DNA of 10,721 nt, from contig CABVEG010000038.1 of assembly GCA_902497185.1 (NCBI GenBank), positions 1 through 10,721 of the forward strand. The letters run 5' to 3'. Below the pieces are notes generated by a model. The model was not told where the DNA came from and made no database searches. It saw only the letters and a list, made by a program, of their open reading frames with translations. Origin of the DNA: an uncultured Eubacteriales bacterium. GTDB lineage: Bacteria > Bacillota > Clostridia > Lachnospirales > CAG-274. The first letter of the stretch is position 1; each line of letters starts with the position of its first letter. This document shows, piece by piece, positions 6,656 through 10,721 of this stretch. The translations under genes and the position numbers were made by a program.

Positions 6656-6690
6656 TAAATTTCGAAAAATGATAAAATGGAGGTTAATTT

Positions 6691-7518
6691 ATGAAAAACA
6701 CAAAATCTACCTTTTTAGAGGCTAAGAAAAAAGGTGAAAAAATTTCTATGCTTACAGCTTATGATTATTCAACTGCAAAGCTTATTGACGAGTCCGGAGT
6801 AAACAGTATTCTGGTAGGCGATTCTCTGGGAATGGTTATGCTTGGCTATGATGACACATTATCCGTAACTATGGAAGATATGATTCATCATACAAGGGCT
6901 GTAGCAAGAGGCGTTAAAAATGCTTTAGTTATAGCTGATATGCCTTTTATGTCATATCAAACATCAGTTTATGATGCTGTGGTAAATGCAGGCAGACTTA
7001 TGAAAGAGGGCAATGCAGGAGCTGTAAAGCTTGAAGGCGGCATAGATTTTGCCGAGCACATTAAAGCTATTACAAAGGCATCCATACCTGTAGTTGCTCA
7101 TATAGGACTTACACCACAGTCTGTTAAGGCATTTGGCGGCTTTAAAGTACAGGGTAAAACAGAAGAGGCTGCTAAAAGTGTTATTGATGATGCTTTAGCT
7201 GTTGAAAAGGCAGGTGCCTTTGCTGTGGTATTGGAGTGTGTTCCTGCTGCTCTTGCAAAAATTATAACGGAAAAGCTTTCAATACCTACAATAGGTATAG
7301 GAGCTGGTGTTAATTGTGATGGTCAGGTTTTGGTATATCAGGATATGTTGGGACTTTATTCTGATTTTACACCAAAATTTGTTAAAAAATTTGGTGAGGT
7401 TGGAGAAATAATGAAGGATTGCTTTAAAAAATATCACGAAGAAGTTGTTTCCGGCAAGTTCCCAAGAGAAGAACATACATTTAAAATCGATGAAAGTGTT
7501 ATTGAAAAATTATATTAA
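6691..7518 (+). CDS. panB: 3-methyl-2-oxobutanoate hydroxymethyltransferase
   Basis: Cytosolic first committed enzyme of pantothenate synthesis: it transfers a hydroxymethyl group from 5,10-methylene-tetrahydrofolate to 2-ketoisovalerate, giving ketopantoate. The 275-residue length is standard for this TIM-barrel family. Metal and substrate ligands align with E. coli D45, D84 and E114 as D44 (LVGDSLG), D83 (ADMPF) and E115 (KLEGG). The catalytic base E181 corresponds to E182 (LECVP). HIGLTPQSV and GIGAG are further family signatures. The ATG follows GGAGG (6679-6683) by 7 bases. It is the first gene of a panB-panC-panD cluster, and its leader holds alternative hairpins that may regulate it. 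Confidence 0.97.
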   Translation: MKNTKSTFLEAKKKGEKISMLTAYDYSTAKLIDESGVNSILVGDSLGMVMLGYDDTLSVTMEDMIHHTRAVARGVKNALVIADMPFMSYQTSVYDAVVNAGRLMKEGNAGAVKLEGGIDFAEHIKAITKASIPVVAHIGLTPQSVKAFGGFKVQGKTEEAAKSVIDDALAVEKAGAFAVVLECVPAALAKIITEKLSIPTIGIGAGVNCDGQVLVYQDMLGLYSDFTPKFVKKFGEVGEIMKDCFKKYHEEVVSGKFPREEHTFKIDESVIEKLY

Positions 7519-7533
7519 TATAGGAGAATCGAT

Positions 7534-8373
7534 ATGAAGGTTATTAAAACAATAGAAGAGCTTAGAAAGATAGTTAAAGATTGGAAAAAAGAAGGGCTTA
7601 GTGTAGGACTTGTACCTACTATGGGTTACCTTCACGAGGGACACAAAAGTCTTATTGTAAGAGCCGTGGCAGAAAACGACAGAGTAGTTGTAAGTGATTT
7701 TGTAAATCCTACACAGTTTGCTCCTAATGAGGATTTTGAAAGTTATCCGAGAGATATTGAGGCAGATTCAAAACTTTGTGAAGAGGCAGGTGCTGATGTT
7801 ATATTTAATCCTGAGGCTGATGAAATGTATGTAAATCCTTTAACATTTGTTGATATGAGAGAAATTACAAAGGTGCTTTGCGGCAAAACAAGACCTATAC
7901 ATTTCAGCGGTGTTTGCACTGTAGTAAGCAAACTTTTTAATATTGTTACTCCTGACAAAGCATATTTTGGACAAAAGGATGCACAGCAGCTCTGCGTAAT
8001 AAGGAAAATGGTACAGGATTTAAACTTTGATATTGAAATTGTAGGCTGTCCTATTGTGCGTGAAGCTGATGGACTTGCAAAAAGCTCAAGAAATACATAC
8101 TTAAACATAGATGAAAGAAATGCAGCTCTTTGTCTTTCACGTTCACTTAATATGGCAAGAACAATGATTGAAAATGGTGAAACCGATTGCAGTAAGATAG
8201 TTGATATGGCAAAGACGGAAATAAATAAGGAGCCTCTTGCAAAAATTGACTATGTTGAAATGGTGGATTTAAATACATTAAAGCCTATTGAAAGTGTTAA
8301 AGCCCCTATGCTTATGGCTATGGCTGTGTATATTGGCAAAACAAGATTAATTGATAATTTTATTATGGAGTAA
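7534..8373 (+). CDS. panC: Pantothenate synthetase (pantoate-beta-alanine ligase)
   Basis: Cytosolic ATP-dependent ligase joining pantoate and beta-alanine through a pantoyl-adenylate intermediate. It has 279 residues, near the family's usual 280. The nucleotidyltransferase HxGH motif is H34-E-G-H37 in PTMGYLHEGH. VNPTQF (57-62) lines the pantoate site, FGQKDAQQ (145-152) is the phosphate-binding stretch and SSRN (184-187) is the KMSKS-like loop. RPIHFSGV at 120-127 has Ile where many homologues have Gly, but this position varies in the family. AGGAG (7522-7526) lies between the panB stop and this ATG, 15 bases apart, so the two are one operon. Confidence 0.97.
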   Translation: MKVIKTIEELRKIVKDWKKEGLSVGLVPTMGYLHEGHKSLIVRAVAENDRVVVSDFVNPTQFAPNEDFESYPRDIEADSKLCEEAGADVIFNPEADEMYVNPLTFVDMREITKVLCGKTRPIHFSGVCTVVSKLFNIVTPDKAYFGQKDAQQLCVIRKMVQDLNFDIEIVGCPIVREADGLAKSSRNTYLNIDERNAALCLSRSLNMARTMIENGETDCSKIVDMAKTEINKEPLAKIDYVEMVDLNTLKPIESVKAPMLMAMAVYIGKTRLIDNFIME

Positions 8374-8379
8374 AATATT

Positions 8380-8775
8380 ATGGAAATTACTATGTTAAAA
8401 AGCAAAATACATCGTGCAAAGGTTGTACAGGCTGAGCTTGACTATGTAGGAAGTATCACAATAGATTCTGAGCTTTTAGAGGCTTCAGGCATTATGGAAT
8501 ATGAGAAGGTGCAAATTGCTGATGTAAATAACGGTGAAAGATTTGAAACCTATGTTATTGCAGGAGAAAAAGGCTCAGGTATGATTTGTCTTAACGGTGC
8601 TGCTGCAAGATGTGTACAAAAGGGAGATTATGTTATTATAATGGCATATTGTAATATGAAAGCTGATGAGGCAAAAAATCATAAGCCAAAGGTTGTTTTT
8701 GTAGATGAGAATAATAAAATAAGCAAAATATCAAGCTATGAAAAACATGGACAGCTGTTTGATGTTGTGAAATAA
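8380..8775 (+). CDS. panD: Aspartate 1-decarboxylase (pyruvoyl enzyme)
   Basis: Makes beta-alanine from L-aspartate for PanC. It is a proenzyme that cleaves itself between G24 and S25 (YVGSITID), converting the Ser to the pyruvoyl cofactor. With the ATG at 8380 the residue numbers match the E. coli enzyme exactly: K9, H11, Y22, G24-S25, R54, T57, Y58 and NGAAA at 72-76. That supports this start over the ATG four codons later. The 131-residue length is normal. Its ribosome binding site GGAG lies in the last codons of panC, only 6 bases separate the genes, and translation is probably coupled. As the beta-alanine source it completes the cluster except for ketopantoate reductase. Confidence 0.97.
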   Translation: MEITMLKSKIHRAKVVQAELDYVGSITIDSELLEASGIMEYEKVQIADVNNGERFETYVIAGEKGSGMICLNGAAARCVQKGDYVIIMAYCNMKADEAKNHKPKVVFVDENNKISKISSYEKHGQLFDVVK

Positions 8776-8782
8776 TGTATAA

Positions 8783-8904
8783 TTTAGCTTATTAGTTACT
8801 CTAAAAACGACTATTAATAGCCGTGCTAAACAAAGGTGAGAACCTTGCCATCGCAGCAAACAGCTGTCTTTATTTTAGATAAAAATCTGCAACTGTTTGC
8901 TGCA
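8783..8904 (+). other. Multi-stem element between panD and the FabG-like gene
   Basis: Several stems lie in 120 bases. TTTAGC (8783-8788) pairs with GCTAAA (8825-8830) around a palindromic CTATTAATAG. CAAAGGT and ACCTTG enclose a GAGA (GNRA-type) tetraloop with one bulged A (about 8830-8846). GCAGCAAACAG (8853-8863) pairs perfectly over 11 bp with CTGTTTGCTGC (8893-8903), with a possible nested ATTTT/AAAAT stem. The genes converge here, so a terminator is expected, but no T run follows the large stem. The GNRA loop occurs only on the plus strand. It may be a structured 3' UTR, a small RNA or a remnant mobile-element end. Confidence 0.4.
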
Positions 8905-8922
8905 CAAGTATGGTAAAATAAT

Positions 8923-9660
8923 TTAACTCATTCCACCGTCAATACTTATAATCTGCCCCGTAATATAGGCACTGTCATTTTCGGCAAGATATAGAGCCAG
9001 TTTAGCAACTTCCTCCGGTGAACCAAAACGTCCCAGAGGAATTTCTTCTTTTAAAGCCATTTTTTCGGAAGGGGACAAAAAGGCGTTCATTTTAGTGTCA
9101 ATAACACCGCAGGAAATAGCATTTACTCTTATATTACTTGGTGCAAGTTCTTTAGCCATAGATTTTGTAAAAGAGTTAATAGCACCCTTTGTGGCAGAAT
9201 AAACAGCCTCACAGGAAGCACCAAGCTCACCCCACATAGAGGAAATATTTATTATGTTGCCCTTATGTATTCTTATCATATTTTGTATTGCAATATGGGT
9301 ACAGTTAAGTACAGTTCCAAAATTTGTATCAATTATTTTTTTCCATTCTTCAGGACGCATTTTATTAAAAAGACCTATATGTGATATACCTGCATTGTTT
9401 ATCAGAATATCAATGCAGCCAAACTCAGACTCTATACGTCTTATTGCATCCTTAGCAACAGCATAGTTTGACAAATCCCCCATAAGTGCAAGAATATTAG
9501 GATTATAAATTCTAAGCTCCTTTTCAGTTTCAACCAGCTCTCTGTGAGAAGATTTGCACATAATTGCTACATTGTATCCTTCAACAGCAAAAAGAGCAGC
9601 AATAGCCTTTCCTATTCCTCTTGAGGCGCCTGTTACAAAAACGGTTTTGTTACCTTTCAT
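8923..9660 (-). CDS. FabG-like short-chain dehydrogenase/reductase (3-oxoacyl-ACP reductase family)
   Basis: NAD(P)H-dependent cytosolic oxidoreductase of the classical SDR family, 245 residues, the usual length of FabG. TGASRGIG (10-17) binds the dinucleotide, NNAG is at 88-91, and the catalytic tetrad is N113, S141, Y154 and K158 (YSATK). IRVNAISCGVIDTKM and the C-terminal ITGQIISIDGGMS fit FabG. R14 after the first glycine suggests NADPH preference, which is inference. The usual FabG pattern has PG where this has CG (ISCG). It stands alone rather than in a fatty-acid gene cluster, so it could be a second FabG or a reductase for another 3-oxo or hydroxy substrate. A tandem purine-rich site (9668-9676) precedes the ATG. 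Confidence 0.85.
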   Translation of the reverse strand: MKGNKTVFVTGASRGIGKAIAALFAVEGYNVAIMCKSSHRELVETEKELRIYNPNILALMGDLSNYAVAKDAIRRIESEFGCIDILINNAGISHIGLFNKMRPEEWKKIIDTNFGTVLNCTHIAIQNMIRIHKGNIINISSMWGELGASCEAVYSATKGAINSFTKSMAKELAPSNIRVNAISCGVIDTKMNAFLSPSEKMALKEEIPLGRFGSPEEVAKLALYLAENDSAYITGQIISIDGGMS

Positions 9661-9690
9661 AGTTATTCCTCCCTCCTTAAATTTATCCTC

Positions 9691-9719
9691 TTGAAAAATA
9701 TTGTCTATAGTGTTATGAT
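9691..9719 (+). promoter_or_regulatory. Promoter of the MATE transporter gene
   Basis: TTGAAA (9691-9696), 17 bases and TATGAT (9714-9719) form a good sigma-A promoter. The start is expected near 9726, about 33 bases before the ATG. Its -10 box occupies the same bases as the -10 box of the opposing fabG-like promoter. Confidence 0.6.
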
Positions 9720-9743
9720 AGCTTATAGTAAAAGATTTTGCAA
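9715..9743 (-). promoter_or_regulatory. Promoter of the FabG-like gene
   Basis: On the minus strand TTGCAA (9743-9738), 17 bases and TATCAT (9720-9715) form a candidate sigma-A promoter, with a start near 9708 and a leader of about 48 bases. It overlaps the divergent promoter of the transporter gene, so the two probably exclude each other's polymerase. Confidence 0.5.
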
Positions 9744-9758
9744 GGGGAAATTTAAATT

Positions 9759-10721
9759 ATGAGGACTTTATTTAAGGACAAAGTATTTTTGAGAAACATT
9801 ACAGCACTAGCTTTGCCCATAATGCTTAATGAGCTTATAAATTCACTTATTAACATTATGGATACATTTATGACAGGAAAGCTGGGAGCAGAAAGTGTAA
9901 CAGCAGTTGGTTTAAGTAATCAAATATTCTTTCTTTTTAATTTGTGCTGCTTTGGTATATGCAGTGGAGCTACAATATTTATGGCACAGTATTGGGGCAG
10001 TGGTGACATTAAGAGTGTAAGACGTGTTTTAGGCTTGGCTGCTATTTTTGTAGAGAGTTTTGCGTTTTTGTTTTTTATAGGTGCAATGGTATTTCCAAAA
10101 GAAATACTTAGTATTTATTCAAATGACGCTAACGTTATTGATTTAGGAGTGGGGTATCTTAAAATTATATCCTACAGCTATTTGCTTACAGCTTTTATAA
10201 ATGTAGTGAATGTGGCATTAAAGGCTATAGGAAGAGCTACACAGCCTATGTTTACAACATTTATATCTCTTGTTGTAAATGTTGTTTTAAACTATATATT
10301 TATATTTAAGATGGGGCTTGGTGTCAGAGGTGCTGCTATTGGTACAATTTGTGCCAGAAGTGTAGAATTAACAGTACAGCTTATTCTTGTTTTTGGCAGA
10401 AAACTTCCTATAGTTGGAAACGTAAAAGACTATTTTGTATTTGACAGATTTTTTATCAAGAAATATTTTATTGTTGCAATGCCTGTATTTTTAAATGAGT
10501 TTTTCTGGGCATTAGGTACAACCTGTTATAATGTAGCATATAAATACAGTGGTACAGTAGCACAGGCGGCTGTTCAGGTTTCAAGCTCTGTACAAAATTT
10601 GTTTGTTGTAGCAGGCTTTGGAGTGGGTGCGGCATGCAGTATTGTTTTAAGCAACACTCTTGGAGCAAGGGACAGAGATAGGGCTATTGATTATTCTAAA
10701 AAGGCAAAAACACTGTCTGTT
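9759..10721 (+). CDS. MATE-family efflux transporter, N-terminal 321 codons (runs off window)
   Basis: Inner-membrane antiporter of the MATE (multidrug and toxic compound extrusion) family, driven by sodium or protons. The frame is open from ATG 9759 to the window edge. Family hallmarks are the first helix with LALPIMLNELINSL and MDTFMTGKLG (P20, D35), GICSGATIFMAQYWGSGD, VALKAIGRATQP and NYIFIFKMGLGVRGAAIGT. The second half-repeat begins near 230 with a matching MPVFLNEFFWALGTTCY. About eight of the expected twelve helices are visible. AGGGGA (9743-9748), a weak and rather distant ribosome binding site, precedes it. The substrate cannot be read from sequence; many clostridial relatives are of unknown specificity. 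It is divergent from the FabG-like gene. Confidence 0.9.
   Translation, partial: MRTLFKDKVFLRNITALALPIMLNELINSLINIMDTFMTGKLGAESVTAVGLSNQIFFLFNLCCFGICSGATIFMAQYWGSGDIKSVRRVLGLAAIFVESFAFLFFIGAMVFPKEILSIYSNDANVIDLGVGYLKIISYSYLLTAFINVVNVALKAIGRATQPMFTTFISLVVNVVLNYIFIFKMGLGVRGAAIGTICARSVELTVQLILVFGRKLPIVGNVKDYFVFDRFFIKKYFIVAMPVFLNEFFWALGTTCYNVAYKYSGTVAQAAVQVSSSVQNLFVVAGFGVGAACSIVLSNTLGARDRDRAIDYSKKAKTLSV

Larger units (their letters stand above)
6184..6690 (+). other. Long bioY-panB intergenic region with no convincing protein gene
   Basis: These 507 very AT-rich bases separate two operons on the same strand. I see no canonical intrinsic terminator after bioY, so readthrough into panBCD is possible. 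Contents in order: a candidate promoter (6252-6280), a locally GC-richer hairpin island (about 6285-6385), an AT-rich stretch without clear signal (6386-6540), a hairpin at 6546-6565, and alternative hairpins at 6617-6655 before the panB ribosome binding site. Confidence 0.7.

Noticed and set aside
6510..6683. A 57-codon stop-free minus-strand frame with a protein-looking KFCHDKCKKRIYRF segment.
   Set aside because: It has no ATG, GTG or TTG start and no ribosome binding site, it overlaps the panB ribosome binding site, and Lys/Asn/Ile/Phe richness is what AT-rich noncoding DNA gives. At most a remnant.
7891..7914. Ile instead of Gly in the PanC RPGHF-type motif.
   Set aside because: This position varies among true pantothenate synthetases. 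All catalytic motifs are intact.
10468..10668. Minus-strand open frame at 10468-10668.
   Set aside because: It is antisense to the MATE coding frame, which continues uninterrupted with family motifs.

Overview
The window looks like a low-GC, AT-biased, obligately anaerobic Clostridia-type Bacillota chromosome, plausibly a gut or rumen fibre degrader. The signs are strong AGGAGG-type ribosome binding sites, sigma-A promoters, a large secreted pectate lyase with Thr-rich linkers, and a biotin synthase whose cysteine pattern fits the anaerobe-type (Type II) enzymes. No genus is assigned. I see no rRNA, tRNA, CRISPR array, intact insertion sequence or phage gene.

Layout. (1) 1-4530, minus strand: a 52-codon small ORF followed, with its stop codon inside the next ribosome binding site, by a 1367-residue modular secreted pectate lyase with a PL9-type catalytic domain at its C-terminus. 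A hairpin at the left edge ends this unit, and a candidate promoter and leader hairpin precede it. (2) 4560-6183, plus strand: bioB (TTG start) and bioY (biotin/dethiobiotin importer S-component), tightly coupled, behind a near-consensus promoter whose -35 box is overlapped by a BirA-box-like inverted repeat. (3) 6184-6690: a 507-base gap with no convincing protein gene. It holds a candidate promoter, a locally GC-richer hairpin island and a panB leader with alternative hairpins. (4) 6691-8775, plus strand: panB-panC-panD, the route from ketoisovalerate and aspartate to pantothenate, lacking only the ketopantoate reductase step. (5) 8776-8922: an intergenic segment with several stem-loops between convergent genes. 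(6) 8923-9660, minus strand: a FabG-like short-chain dehydrogenase. (7) 9759 to the right edge, plus strand: the first 321 codons of a MATE-family transporter, divergent from fabG with overlapping promoters.

How it fits together. The centre is a cofactor block: biotin (acetyl-CoA carboxylase cofactor) and pantothenate (CoA/ACP precursor), next to a FabG-like reductase. No canonical terminator is visible between bioY and panB, so readthrough from the biotin promoter into panBCD is possible. bioB with bioY but no other bio gene here suggests a cell that imports dethiobiotin or biotin rather than making biotin de novo, although the rest of the genome is unseen. The least explained items are the coupled small ORF before the pectate lyase, the island at 6285-6385, the alternative hairpins before panB and the multi-stem element after panD.
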